Below, piece by piece: positions 31,240 through 41,420 of a DNA stretch of 64,000 bases (its first letter is position 1; each line of letters opens with the position of its first letter). The position numbers and the translations under genes are program-made. The DNA comes from Globisporangium splendens (Eukaryota > Oomycota > Peronosporomycetes > Pythiales > Pythiaceae): positions 186,001 to 250,000 of the forward strand of contig VFIW01000061.1 of assembly GCA_006386115.1 (NCBI GenBank), written 5' to 3'. The notes below the pieces were generated by a model. It made no database searches and was not told the DNA's origin. It saw only the letters and a program-made list of their open reading frames with translations.

Positions 31240-33426
31240 GCTTTCTCGTTATTTCCTTCCTTCTTAATGCGCGCGCGCGCTTTTCTTCTTCTCTCCTGAC
31301 GTAGCTCTTGGGCTAATATGCGGGGGTTGCGCTTGATACCAAACTGAAAGGGGAGAGAGACGCGTTTGTGGGCTGCAGACACACTCCGATTTAGAGCAGA
31401 TTTTTGGATCTGACGCAAGCGAAAGAGGCCTTATTAAGGGTTCACTTGTCGATTGTGTGAGTGTTGGTTTGTTGCAAAGTACGCATGAGTTGAGGAGGTA
31501 AAGTACGATTTGTGTTGAAGGATGGAAAGAGGATGATGATGGCACTGATGGCGATTTCTGATGCAAGTGAGGTACATGGCAAGTGAGGTGTCTTTAAGGG
31601 ATTTAATTGCAGACACAAGAGGCAGCGAGGGGTAGCAAAGATCTGCGAATGGAGTTCAAAAGGCTGTTGGTCATGGGCTCGTGTTTCACGTTTCACAATG
31701 CAGGTGCTTGTGGTCACGGTACATATGTGCACATGTATCAATCACATCAATTACGTCAGCTGCAGATAAACTTGAAATCGTACAGCAGAGGTTTCAGCAC
31801 CAGCACCTCTGCTCAAACGGCTCAGTCCTTCTGTTTGAGCTGCGCTTTCGCAAAAAGCTCGCATTCTGCTCTTCGAGAGTGCCCAAGCAGATCATCCCAA
31901 GGTTGTCAACCACGTGCACTTTATCTGAACACAATTTGTAAGAGACGCGACCATCAGTACAGTCAACGTGCGATATAAGATCAACCAGATACTGTACAGA
32001 GTAGGATTTTCTGGAAGTGCCAAATCAAATCCAGGAGTGGGATGGATGGACTGAACGGACTTGGATCTGAATCTCACGTGCAGATGAACACCATGCGCCT
32101 CCCTCTCTCTAGGCACAGCAGGCGAATGGATTTTTTTGATCAACAGACAGCGCAGTCTGAAAGGCAATCATTGTGTGCCCCACGCCAGTCCTCCTTTCAC
32201 GGAATGCTCCGACTGCTGCATTAACAGAGAGAGAGAGACACGTCGTGTTCGCCCAGTACCAACCTGCTTGAGTCAATAGCTTCACCTCTCGATGGGCAAG
32301 ACCCAAACTCCAAACAAGAGTTGGTCCTCTCCAACAGAAGCGCGTCTTATCTTCTGCTGCCTCCTGTGAGATGCACCTTAAATCACAAGTGGGACGAAAA
32401 AACGAAGCGAAACGAGATTCATCTTGAACTCCTGTCCTCCAAGGGAATGAAATGACCCGCTTCCGGGTCATTTGCCAAGTGCAGCTTTCCTTTGAAAATA
32501 CCCAAACTCTCAGCTCAGTTGACTCAGACGGTTTTCAGTTGGGGCAAAAACTGAATCGAACCGATTTCGCGACTCTCATCGAGATTTCTCCGCTTCCTTC
32601 TTTTTTTGGTATCTAGATGCCAAGGTATCCACTATGGCCGACCATGTTTAGTATCCAAAGTCTCACTCTCTCGCCTCGGCTGTTTCAATGTCACCCCACT
32701 GCCTTTACAGTAAACAGTCGTCTGGCGTGTTTATTCAGCCGCGCCAAGGTCTCTCGCATAGTATCTGATCACTCAACCAGCTGGGGAGAAAACGCATCAT
32801 CGTTGAGCAGATTCGGCTGTTGTTCTTTGAGGCATGTTTAGTCTTTTTGCTCCTTGGCACCTGCGAATAGCACGGCGTGAATCATTCCGTTCCCAGTAAT
32901 AATACTAAACGCCAACCTTGAATTTGCAGAATGGAAAGTTCCACAACAATACCTTGGAACCTCGCCACAGGGACTGCTGTGCATTATCAAAGTTGTTATG
33001 TATTACTGCCAGTCGTTGTGTCGAATGAGCGTGCTGCCAAAGCATCCGGTTGCAGCCGAATCCTTCGCATCCTTGGTGTCTCGTTCAGTGCACCATTGAC
33101 GCTCTCTCACTGCACCCAGAACACGAAGAAAAAAGAAAAGATAGGTGGGGCGATCATTTGACCCATTGTGTAGTTCATCAAGTGAATGACCCAGTACCAC
33201 CCACCAGCTGTTTGCATATGAAACGTCAGTCATGACGGGACTTTCGAGCTTTAGTCGACGCTCCCCATCTCAGCCCATCCAGCGGGTCAAAGGGGCAAAC
33301 AAAACAAAACTGAAACGAGCACGTGCCTCTTTGCTCTCACATCCACTCTTCCACATTGTCAAGTGAGACCTGCTCGCACCCAGTCTCACTCCGAACTTGG
33401 CGCCAGACAAGGAAGCACTCGTCCGC
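31240..33426. other. Intergenic, about 2.2 kb
   Basis: Between the divergent XRN1 and the third glycosyltransferase-like gene, so it holds both promoters. A GC dinucleotide run lies at about 31268-31279 just upstream of the XRN1 start. Short frames at 31607-31978, 32109-32471, 32617-32841 and 32931-33161 have no recognisable domains. A GA run sits near 32226-32236. Confidence 0.55.
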
Positions 33427-34824
33427 ATGTCGTGGGCGTCGACGACCAGCGCTACGAGCGACAAGCCCGCCTCCACGACACCTGGCGCCGTTATAATCGC
33501 GGTCGAGACGGCGGAGAACAGCGACGCGATCATGCCGCGCAGTCGCACGACAGCAGCAGGAGCCGCGAATATCACGCAGACGCCGTGGCCGCAACGCGTG
33601 CTGCGTGTGTGCGTGCTGGCGGCGATCGGATCGAGCCTCGGACTGATCCGCATCCGGTCGAGCGTCTTTGGCGACGTGCTTTGCCATACAGCACATGGCC
33701 GCGCTTGGATGGAATGTAACAACAATGATGGCGGTACGAAGCAAATTTACCGGCAACGAAACAGCGTCGAGAAAGGAGAAGGACACCTCGCAGAGTACGA
33801 GTGTGTGTGGTGGCACGCGACGGACGAGAGCCCAAGCGAGTCGTACAAGACGCGCAGCTGCAGCGAGACCATCGTTGTTCGTTCTAGAAGCCCCAGCGGC
33901 TTTTGTGAGATCCGACACCCACGCGCAGGCGACACGAAACGCGTGATGGTCACCTACCTCGAGAACACTTCGCCATCAAGTCATGCTCCAGAGACCAGCT
34001 TTACGTGCGACCAGTTTCAGAAGTACCTTGGCTTTGGCCGACAAGCCGAGCTCTTCGTGTATGACCAGGGGTTCTCGTACGGGAAGTGCCGCCAGGAGCT
34101 TCTCAGTAGCAACAATCGCGCGGCGCGGAGGAAGAATTTCGCGTCCGCTCGTTCCATCCCGTTCCGACGTGGCATCTCGCTCATTGGTGGTGACATAGCA
34201 GACGGAGCGTGGCTGCAGCGTGTTGGCGCGTCCATCGAATCGCTTCGGAGCCGCGGCTGCTCGCTGCCAATCGAGCTCTGGTACAACCCGCACGACACCG
34301 AGATGCCGACTCTTGCGCAAGCGCTGTCCACAAAGCATGGTGTGTTCCTACGGGAGCTCGAGGACATGATTCACTTTTCCGGACGCTACGCAAAGATGTA
34401 CGCTGCATTTTATAGTGCATTTGACCAGGTGCTCGTCATAGACACAGCAGCTGAGGGGATAAACACCGCGGCAACCACGACGAACCCAACCTATTTATTC
34501 GCAAGCCCCGAGTTTGCCAGCACCGGCGCGATCTTCTGGCGGAGGGATGACAAAAGCGACTCACAGCAACCGACGAAGACGACGCTGAGCTTGATGCACG
34601 AAGTCTTTGATGTTGATCTAGCAGATCTGCAAGACCAAGCCCAAGGCTCGGTTCTCATCGACCGACGCCGCAACCTGAAGGCGCTCAACGTTCTAATGTA
34701 CTATGCTGTGCATCGCGAGCAGATCGCGTCGTTGCATCTGATGGATGAAGGCAGAAACGCATTCCAACTCGCGTGGAGGAAAGCAGAGAGTCCGTTCCAC
34801 TTACTTCCAAACGCGTCCGATTGA
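33427..34824 (+). CDS. Degenerate, C-terminally truncated GT71-like protein
   Basis: 465 aa from the ATG at 33427; the open frame extends to 33397 without an ATG. It aligns along its length with the GT71-like genes at 10757 and 14410: the Cys module (ECVWWHATDE...PSGFCEIRH), FTCDQFQKYLGFGRQAEL, SLRSRGCSLPIELWY, YAKMYAAFYSAFDQVLVID and LIDRRRNLKALNVLMYY. Two defects. The metal-binding D-x-D is gone: the paralogs' LLLDADNF aligns with LVIDTAAE followed by a short Ala/Thr insert before NPTYLF. The protein also stops just after SPFHLLPNASD, losing the last 100 or so residues including FCGVTMVQHDP. The membrane anchor is weak. Probably catalytically dead: either a young pseudogene still open or a recruited non-enzymatic form. 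Confidence 0.78.
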   Translation: MSWASTTSATSDKPASTTPGAVIIAVETAENSDAIMPRSRTTAAGAANITQTPWPQRVLRVCVLAAIGSSLGLIRIRSSVFGDVLCHTAHGRAWMECNNNDGGTKQIYRQRNSVEKGEGHLAEYECVWWHATDESPSESYKTRSCSETIVVRSRSPSGFCEIRHPRAGDTKRVMVTYLENTSPSSHAPETSFTCDQFQKYLGFGRQAELFVYDQGFSYGKCRQELLSSNNRAARRKNFASARSIPFRRGISLIGGDIADGAWLQRVGASIESLRSRGCSLPIELWYNPHDTEMPTLAQALSTKHGVFLRELEDMIHFSGRYAKMYAAFYSAFDQVLVIDTAAEGINTAATTTNPTYLFASPEFASTGAIFWRRDDKSDSQQPTKTTLSLMHEVFDVDLADLQDQAQGSVLIDRRRNLKALNVLMYYAVHREQIASLHLMDEGRNAFQLAWRKAESPFHLLPNASD

Positions 34825-35040
34825 GATTCGTGAATCACAAGAGTTACGCGCGGCGACACACGCGTCACAGACTATTATTTCAGCGCAAGCCATCTTGCTT
34901 ATTTAAATATATTGAAATGCGCGACATCTCAAACAATTTATTACTGGGTATCCCTGATGTGGATGAGAGAACACCCATCGATACGCTTTTAATCTTTTCA
35001 TGCACTCGCTTTTTTGCCCTAACGTCAGCAAATTAATGCC

Positions 35041-36375
35041 TCATTTACGATCGCTCTTTTTATTGCCCGCTGACTCGTCTTTTGTGCCGCTGTGGAAATG
35101 GATTTCGCAGTCGCGTTTCCCTGAAATAGCGTTTTTGAACGCATCGATGGCACAGAACACGTCAAACGAGTCGCGTCCGCGAGCCGATTTCGGGTCGTAA
35201 TTCACTGAAATGTCGTCAAACGCGTCTTCTCTGGGCGGAGGCGAAGCGCTTCTGGGAAGAGCTGCATCGCCATTCGCTCGTTTCACTGCCGCTCGCTCTC
35301 TTTCCAGCGATATGGAGCTCGTCGTGATGGATTTTGGCGGTGCATTGACGTACCTGACGACGCCGGAGCCTTTGCACGTTGCTTCCAACGACTCTTTCAC
35401 ATCGAGCGTGGCTTCACCTGATCCGAAGACGCGCATTGTGGCATTGTCACTCTCGATTTGCCTCGATACGACTTCCCCAGAGCCCGTGATATTGATCCGC
35501 TGTGTATCCGCATGGCCGCGACCTACATGCATCACTTTGCCGTACCCAGCAACGGAGCTTTTCAGTTTGCGCACCGACAGATTATCTGAGAAAAGTGATA
35601 CATGGCCGGCTCCAACGATTGACGACTTGACCAGCGGCGCATTAATGCGCTTTGCGAACGCGTCGATCTGTCCTGTTCCAGCGACTTGCAGGAGCGCATC
35701 GTCTGTCGCGACGACACTTGAGGTGTCGAACTGCAACTTCCCACTTCCAGCCACGGAGAGCACGACTCTCTTGACGCTCAGCGCTGACAATTGCGACGCA
35801 ACGAACAGCTCACCAGATCCTTTCAATTGAATCTGGAGCTGCGCGTGTGTGCAATCCGACACCAGCACGCCATCTTGAACAACGACAACCCCGCCACCAC
35901 TCGCTTCCAACTCATTCACCTGCACAGGAGGTGCGAGTGACAGCTCCGTCAACAAGTGCCCTGAGATCGCAGGAGCGTCCTTCTTGAAGCGGATTTCCAG
36001 ACCGTTGGTCGCGAATGGAACCACTTCGATACAATCCAAGAGCTCATCCTTGTCGGCAGATACCCGAATCGCACCAACTTGACGGTCGGTTCCATTGAGT
36101 CTTAGCGTGTCAACGCTGTCGCTCGCATTGACGTACGTGACACCAGGCGTCGAGATCTTGACACGAGTGATCGACGCATTGCTGGCGCTCGCCAAGGTCC
36201 ACTGCTTTTCCACGCGCTGTTTGTCTGCGATCGGGAACAGCACCTTCTCGTTGGCAATCGCGCCTGGCTCACGGAGCTTCTCGCGGATCTCGTACGCGAA
36301 TGGCGCAGCACCAGCGAGCGCTGCAGCTCTGCGCACGCAGGTCGCCCGCAGCAGCGGCTGGAAGAAAAAGCGCAT
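35041..36375 (-). CDS. DUF2807/GIN-type beta-solenoid protein
   Basis: 444 aa from the ATG at 36375 (the frame is open further upstream, but that part is AT-rich and lacks family signal). The N-terminus is rich in Arg and hydrophobic residues without acids (MRFFFQPLLRATCVRRAAAL), resembling a mitochondrial presequence. The core (about residues 150-365) has eight repeats of roughly 20 residues with a V/I-x-G-S/A/T/Y-G turn: LKGSGELF, VAGSGKLQF, VAGTGQID, IVGAGHVS, VAGYGKVM, ITGSGEVV, VFGSGEAT and CKGSGVVR. This matches the GIN/DUF2807 right-handed solenoid known mainly from bacterial cell-surface proteins. The C-terminus is charged and disordered. Function unknown; a targeting or scaffold role is a guess. 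Its start lies 266 bp from the end of the next M96-like gene on the same strand. Confidence 0.75.
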   Translation of the reverse strand: MRFFFQPLLRATCVRRAAALAGAAPFAYEIREKLREPGAIANEKVLFPIADKQRVEKQWTLASASNASITRVKISTPGVTYVNASDSVDTLRLNGTDRQVGAIRVSADKDELLDCIEVVPFATNGLEIRFKKDAPAISGHLLTELSLAPPVQVNELEASGGGVVVVQDGVLVSDCTHAQLQIQLKGSGELFVASQLSALSVKRVVLSVAGSGKLQFDTSSVVATDDALLQVAGTGQIDAFAKRINAPLVKSSIVGAGHVSLFSDNLSVRKLKSSVAGYGKVMHVGRGHADTQRINITGSGEVVSRQIESDNATMRVFGSGEATLDVKESLEATCKGSGVVRYVNAPPKSITTSSISLERERAAVKRANGDAALPRSASPPPREDAFDDISVNYDPKSARGRDSFDVFCAIDAFKNAISGKRDCEIHFHSGTKDESAGNKKSDRK

Positions 36376-36641
36376 CGTTGCTGTTTGAAGCACGAAGCAA
36401 AAGCGCAAATGAGCTGGTTGTGCTTGCACAAATAAGGACAAATCTATCATCATTCCGATACAGAATGATTGCATCTGCATTGACTCATATGCATATGAGG
36501 GTGATAATATCGGATAGATTCTGGTTGTGGTACTACAAGTCCATTTTGAGGTTCTTACGAACATCGACAAAATTGCATTTCCATTCATTCCGAGCGCACA
36601 TCCTTCACGCTTTCGTAAAGTTGTGACCGAAGTCCACGCTC

Positions 36642-38150
36642 TTAATGCTGATTGAACGTCGTGGACACTCGCGTCTCGCCTGCTGACCCCAACCGCCCGT
36701 TGATCGACAAGGCCTCTTCGAGCAGCAAATTCTCCATCATCTTGTTGATCGCGATCACGTCTTCCTCGTACGAATCAATCACGAAGTTCGTGAGCACGCC
36801 GATCTCGGGCTGCCCTTCTGTGCGTGGGCTGCTGCTGCCTGAGGTTTCCGGGATCACGTGGACACACGACTTCATCACTGTCCCAATCGGCGTGGACGAG
36901 CCGGAGGACGCTGGGACCTTCTGCAGCACGCACCACCCGGTCTCGTCCGTGTGCATCCCCGACAACTGGTGCTCGCCCTCGGAAAGCGTCCGCCACACGA
37001 GCACCATGCGCTCTTTCTCAATGTACCGCCGCATCACGACCCTCTTTTCCACGAGCATGTCGGTGCCGTTCCGGTGGCTTTTCTCTCGGAACTTTACTGC
37101 GATCGTGTGCTCCTGCTGGTTCAGGCGTTCGTACGCCGCGTGGTTTTCTTTGAGGAACTGCAGCGTCACGGACCGCCATGCCACATGACCCGTCATGTGC
37201 AGGTCGAACGGGATCACGTACACGTCCGTGAGCTCGAGGTACAGGATTTCGTTCCCAAAGCTGTCTTGCTTTGTCTTGACGCGCGCATGGCGGATCGACT
37301 CGTCCACTGTGTCAAAGAGTCCGTTTGCTCGGAACACGTCGTCCATGTGCTTGTACGCCGGCTCGAGACCGCTCGTAAGCATCTCGTAGATCGTGTCGTC
37401 GTCTACCTCGACGCGCGCTTTCTTGCCCTTGCGCGCGTCACCACTCATGAGCGCGACGTTCGGGCGTTTGCGCAGCATTTGCTCGAGTCCCTTGGCGAGC
37501 TTGATCTGGCCCTCGAGCAAGTCCTTGAGCCGTGCATTCTCGGCCTCGGCCTTCTGTCGCGAATCGAGTTGCCGCTCGGCGATGCGCTGCCACACGGGCA
37601 GAATCGCTTTCTTGCGGTCCACAGCCACGAGACTCGTCGGGGTGCCCGCGAGACTGCTCGTGGGGCGAAGCACGCGCAACTCGTCCTCCAACTCGCGCAC
37701 TTTCTGCCTCAGGTACGTCAATTCGTGCTTCAGACGCTCTCGCGACAGGTTCTTACCCTTGCAGCGCTTCTCGCCTCCAGGTACAACGACACTGTTGCTC
37801 TGCGGAGCCGTCATCGCCACCATGGAAGGCACCACGGTCGCGTGCGTTGTCTCCACCGCATACGGCGCCACTTCCAGCAGGTCGAGGAGCTGCTCCGTCT
37901 CGTGCAGCGCGAGCATCTGCTCGTGGCCACTATGCAATTCGTCTTGAGAACGCTTCCGAAGCAGCGGACCTGCTGAAATTGCTTGTGCAGAGAGCTGACG
38001 GACTTCAGGCACCGCCGTTTCCACGGACGCCGGGCATGCACGGCCGGTGTACTCCACTGAGCCACCGCCGGCGCCATAGAGGTCCGGCAGCGCCTCGTAG
38101 CCGTCCAGCAGCGCCGCCATGTTGTCCGGCAGCAGCTCGAACTCGTCCAT
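36642..38150 (-). CDS. M96-like protein: coiled coil plus START-like domain (clade A)
   Basis: Single-exon, 502 aa from the ATG at 38150 (MDEFELLPDNMAALLDGYEA). The frame is open to 38258 but lacks family signal there. N-terminal activation-like acidic and hydrophobic patches come first, then a basic part (EKRCKGKNLSRERLKHELTY) running into a leucine-zipper-like helix, the block VWQRIAERQ, a second helix ending LEQMLRKRP, an acidic linker (VEVDDDTIYEML), then the START-like region with ILYLELTDVYVIPFDLHM, MVLVWRTLSEGEHQ and HTDETGWCVLQKVP. The C-terminal helix ends in NKMMENLLLEE. Same architecture as 1864 and 38411 but clearly more diverged, so an older family member. Intact. A DNA-binding role is inferred from the bZIP-like layout only. 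Confidence 0.85.
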   Translation of the reverse strand: MDEFELLPDNMAALLDGYEALPDLYGAGGGSVEYTGRACPASVETAVPEVRQLSAQAISAGPLLRKRSQDELHSGHEQMLALHETEQLLDLLEVAPYAVETTHATVVPSMVAMTAPQSNSVVVPGGEKRCKGKNLSRERLKHELTYLRQKVRELEDELRVLRPTSSLAGTPTSLVAVDRKKAILPVWQRIAERQLDSRQKAEAENARLKDLLEGQIKLAKGLEQMLRKRPNVALMSGDARKGKKARVEVDDDTIYEMLTSGLEPAYKHMDDVFRANGLFDTVDESIRHARVKTKQDSFGNEILYLELTDVYVIPFDLHMTGHVAWRSVTLQFLKENHAAYERLNQQEHTIAVKFREKSHRNGTDMLVEKRVVMRRYIEKERMVLVWRTLSEGEHQLSGMHTDETGWCVLQKVPASSGSSTPIGTVMKSCVHVIPETSGSSSPRTEGQPEIGVLTNFVIDSYEEDVIAINKMMENLLLEEALSINGRLGSAGETRVSTTFNQH

Positions 38151-38410
38151 TTTGCTGTTCTTTTTTCTCTTCTGTGTGTAGAGGATGATGCCACTGAGAG
38201 TCAACGTCCAGTTCCGATTTATGCCCAATAAAAATATGTTTCCATAATAAGCAGGCATATCGTTCTCTGGTTGGGTTAAATTAAGCAGTCATGCAAACTG
38301 CAAACTCTCCGTTAAAATGTTACACCCAGCTGCAGTGCAGTGCATTGTGCCTACATGAACCTACTCTGAATCTAAATGGACTCGCTCGCTCTGTTTTGCT
38401 TGTTCTAAGG

Positions 38411-39898
38411 TCACGACTCCGAGCTGTTGCTCGTTGCGTTCACTTCGTCCAGCAAGATGCTCTCAAAGGTCTTCACGATGCCGATCATGTCGACCTCGCT
38501 CGAGGTGAGGAAGAGATCCGTGATCTTCTCCACCGACGGATCTTTCTGCTGCTCGGTGTCGACCACGAGCGCCGAGTCTTTGTGCCGACGCACCATGTGC
38601 ACACACGAGCGGATGACGCTGTACCCCGAGCGATTCACATACCCAGCGGACGCTGACACTGGTTCGACGGTCGCCCACCCAGTCTCGTCGGCGAAAATGC
38701 CCGACGGATCGTCCTCAGGCGCTGTAATGGACCGCCACACGGCCACCATGCGGTCGTCAGACTCGAAAAACTTCTGAACCACGAGCTTGGATCGAAAAGT
38801 CACCACATCACCGTTCTCGCGAGTCATAATTTCGTCAAACTTGACGGCAAACGCGTTTTTCGTATGCCAGACTCTCTCCAGACCAGGTCGAGGACGGTGG
38901 ACAAAGATTTGCAGCACTGAAAGCCACGCTGCGCGAGACGCCAGGCGGCAGTCGAAAGGCGTGAATATCACGTCGATTAGTTCCGTGTACGGAAACGGCT
39001 CGCCAGTGCTCTCTGACACGCCCATCTTCATGGTCGCGGAGCGCGCTATACCAGCATCCCTTTTCGCAATCTCGTTCTCTTGGAACACCGCGTCCATCCT
39101 GGAAAACGCCGCCGCTAGATCTCGTGAAAGCATCGCAAACTCTTCCTCTTCGTCCAAGGTCGTCGTTGACTTGCGACCCTTTTTCACACAATTGCCGAGA
39201 ATTTCCCCATTAGTGAGGCGTTTGCCCAGCGCTTGCTGCATCTGGCCCGCCATTTCGATCTGCTGGTAAACTTCGCGTTTCAGTCGCTCATTCTCGGCCT
39301 CAGACTGCTTTCGATACTCCATTTGATTTGCTGCCATTCGCTTCCACGCCGAGTCGAGCAGCGCTTTGTCCTCTGGCGAGACCAGCGTCCTTCCTTGCTT
39401 GAGCGCAGCCAGTTTTTCTTCGAGCTCCACTGTGCGCAAGCGCAAATACTGCAGCTCGTGCTTCATTTTGTCGCGATACATGTTGCGCTTCCGTGTAGCC
39501 GCAGTCCTCACCGAACTCGCTTCTTCTTTTGTTTCTTCGGCTTCCAGACTGTGTGCTCCTGCCGCAACACTCGCCGATTCAGCACTTGCATCAGCGATCT
39601 CGGTTTTCGCGTCAACTCTGCTGCTTTCCAGAGGGTGGAGAGGCTCGAGGAAGAAGGACGCATTGCTCGACATTGTCGCGTCGATAAAACTGAGGAGCTC
39701 CGCTGACTGGATGTGCAGGTCGTCCGAACCCGCGGCAAGCGACGCCGATGAGGTGGACGCAGGGGACGAGACCAGCTCCGCGTCCAAGTTGTCGATGAAC
39801 GCCAGCACGTCCTCCAGTGTGCCATCCAGCACGGAGGAGCCCCCAGACGCAGCGGAGGCATCGCGCGAAGCGGACGAAGGTGGCGTTGACGGCGGCAT
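38411..39898 (-). CDS. M96-like protein: coiled coil plus START-like domain (clade A)
   Basis: Single-exon, 495 aa. It is the closest relative of the gene at 1864: both open with a SM-x-PS-x-PP-type start, a TLEDxLAFID motif, RKRNMYRDKMKHELQYLRLR, SAWKRMAANQMEYRKQSEAE, a VKKGRK-TTT linker with DEEEEFA, the START-like GEPFPYTELIDVIFTPFD, and DETGWATVEPVS. The 5' flanks just before the ATG are also conserved, so I use the ATG at 39898 rather than the longer open frame to 40063. Orientation is opposite to the 1864 copy, 36 kb away. The START-like middle here is shorter at one point (KFDEIMTRENGD, against a longer insert in the 1864 protein). Intact. Confidence 0.86.
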   Translation of the reverse strand: MPPSTPPSSASRDASAASGGSSVLDGTLEDVLAFIDNLDAELVSSPASTSSASLAAGSDDLHIQSAELLSFIDATMSSNASFFLEPLHPLESSRVDAKTEIADASAESASVAAGAHSLEAEETKEEASSVRTAATRKRNMYRDKMKHELQYLRLRTVELEEKLAALKQGRTLVSPEDKALLDSAWKRMAANQMEYRKQSEAENERLKREVYQQIEMAGQMQQALGKRLTNGEILGNCVKKGRKSTTTLDEEEEFAMLSRDLAAAFSRMDAVFQENEIAKRDAGIARSATMKMGVSESTGEPFPYTELIDVIFTPFDCRLASRAAWLSVLQIFVHRPRPGLERVWHTKNAFAVKFDEIMTRENGDVVTFRSKLVVQKFFESDDRMVAVWRSITAPEDDPSGIFADETGWATVEPVSASAGYVNRSGYSVIRSCVHMVRRHKDSALVVDTEQQKDPSVEKITDLFLTSSEVDMIGIVKTFESILLDEVNATSNSSES

Positions 39899-40290
39899 GG
39901 AGCGTTCTGAAGTGATAGGGCGAGCCAGAAACACTGCTTTTTTCCATGCAGAATGATGGATGTTTTTATTCCACCTACCTTCTGAGGCGGATAATAGAGA
40001 GTGACCCACATGTCTCATTAATCTGCATCTGTCACAATTCGCGCAAGCGCACTCCCAGCACAACGCGCCACTCTTCGATGAAAATCCAATTTCTTTGATA
40101 GCCGGAAGATTTCAAACGTGAAATCATGTGGTAGGCGATAGTGAGATGGTCATCAAGTAGCAAAGAAGCCACCATCCGCCCAAGAACCGCAAGCTAGCAA
40201 AGCTCTACTGCCAATCGAGGCGTTTGGTCGACGCAGCACATTCGGCTGGAGACACCATTATCGGGCGAACAACTACAGCAGATGACAGAT

Positions 40291-40303
40291 GAGACCGCAA
40301 ATC
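40291..40303. repeat. Target-site duplication, left flank of LINE copy 2
   Basis: The 13-base word GAGACCGCAAATC directly abuts the repeat tail of the element and recurs at 41053-41065. Confidence 0.93.
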
Positions 40304-41052
40304 TTTATCTTTATCTTTATAAGGTGAGGTATATTTAGGTTCATCGTCGTGACCTACAATATCCATTCTTCTACCTAATCTTCATTGCGAATTTCATACA
40401 GGAGTGTAAATGTGTCTACAGCGCGGATTGCAATAGATCACTTCTGAATGCTAAATAATCTTTGACCAGGATGGCATGTTCTCTTGGTCCTATGTGAGCC
40501 TGCCTTGTGTTGTCCAATGACCTTGGATCTTCCGAACTTCTCATAAGCCAATGCATGACGTCGTTGTCAAGATCCTGGGTGAGATTGTTGAAAGCAGCTC
40601 GATGAGTTGGGAAGTGAACCTGCGTTGAGGTTCTGGTGTCCATGGCTAGGTTGGCGGCTGAGTCCGCCATCGTGTTGAAGGCACGGTAGTGATGGTACCA
40701 TCCTCGGATGTCGATGCAATCCGCGAGTCGTCGACTTGTCTGGTATAAACGTGCCAATCGGTGCTGTCTAGGGGACCGATGCATTCGCTGTTGGGAGATA
40801 ATCAGTGCACTGTCTCCAATCACGTACAACGGTTCGAAGTGACTGCGTTGGGCTTCTCGGAGTCCGTGTATGAGACCCCAGTACTCGGCAAAGTTGTTGG
40901 TCGTGTCCTTCCTGCTGTTGGCCATGCTGGCGGCCCAGATTAAACTGGCTGTGTGCGAGTCCTTATGGACACGCACGATAATGGATCCAGTCCCTCCTGG
41001 TCCTGGATTGCCGCGTGATCCACCATCGAAAAACAACAGGTAAACGCCGCAA
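40304..41052 (-). mobile_element. LINE copy 2, strongly 5'-truncated, RNase H intact
   Basis: Only the last 0.75 kb of the element: the RNase H domain (open from 41036 to 40416, 206 codons, all active-site blocks present, no frameshift) and the 3' UTR with a tail of three CTTTAT-type units. The same element family as copies 1 and 3. It is flanked by a 13-bp target-site duplication. The insertion lies about 400 bp upstream of the M96-like gene at 38411-39898, between it and the second subtilisin. A target-primed insertion with abortive reverse transcription explains the truncation. Confidence 0.95.
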
Positions 41053-41065
41053 GAGACCGCAAATC
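41053..41065. repeat. Target-site duplication, right flank of LINE copy 2
   Basis: An exact copy of the word at 40291-40303, abutting the truncation point of the element; this defines the element as 40304-41052. Confidence 0.93.
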
Positions 41066-41420
41066 ATCCTATGGACTTTAGACGATCAGAACAATACGCA
41101 ATTCCCGACAGCCTCCTTTCCTCACCCACATCACTCCTAGGCAAAGCTGTATTGACAGTGTAGCTAGAAGTGTTGATATTGCAGTTCGCATCGCGCAACA
41201 TAATATACGTCACCATAAACAAACAGACCAGCGGATACCCAAACCAACATCGATAACTTGGTTCGAGGTCATTTGCTGTGCATATCTAGACACCACACTG
41301 TAGGATGACCAAACTTCAGAGCATAAGTGAGTCGTATAGACCTTACATAGAGCGCTTGTAGGCGTGCTCCTTTCTAGATTTACCGCTGCCAACTTGTGAA
41401 AAATTGCGAGTTTGAAATCT
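41066..41420. other. Intergenic, 3' flank of the second subtilisin
   Basis: No gene supported; one 82-codon minus-strand frame crosses it without motifs. Confidence 0.5.

Noticed and set aside
28990..31299. Plus-strand open frame of 769 codons
   Set aside because: Antisense to XRN1, with Arg/His/Val-rich composition typical of a shadow frame of a GC-rich coding sequence; no domain.
35210..35830. Plus-strand open frame of 206 codons
   Set aside because: Antisense to the GIN/DUF2807 gene.
36858..37976. Plus-strand open frame of 372 codons
   Set aside because: Antisense to the M96-like gene at 36642-38150; no motif.
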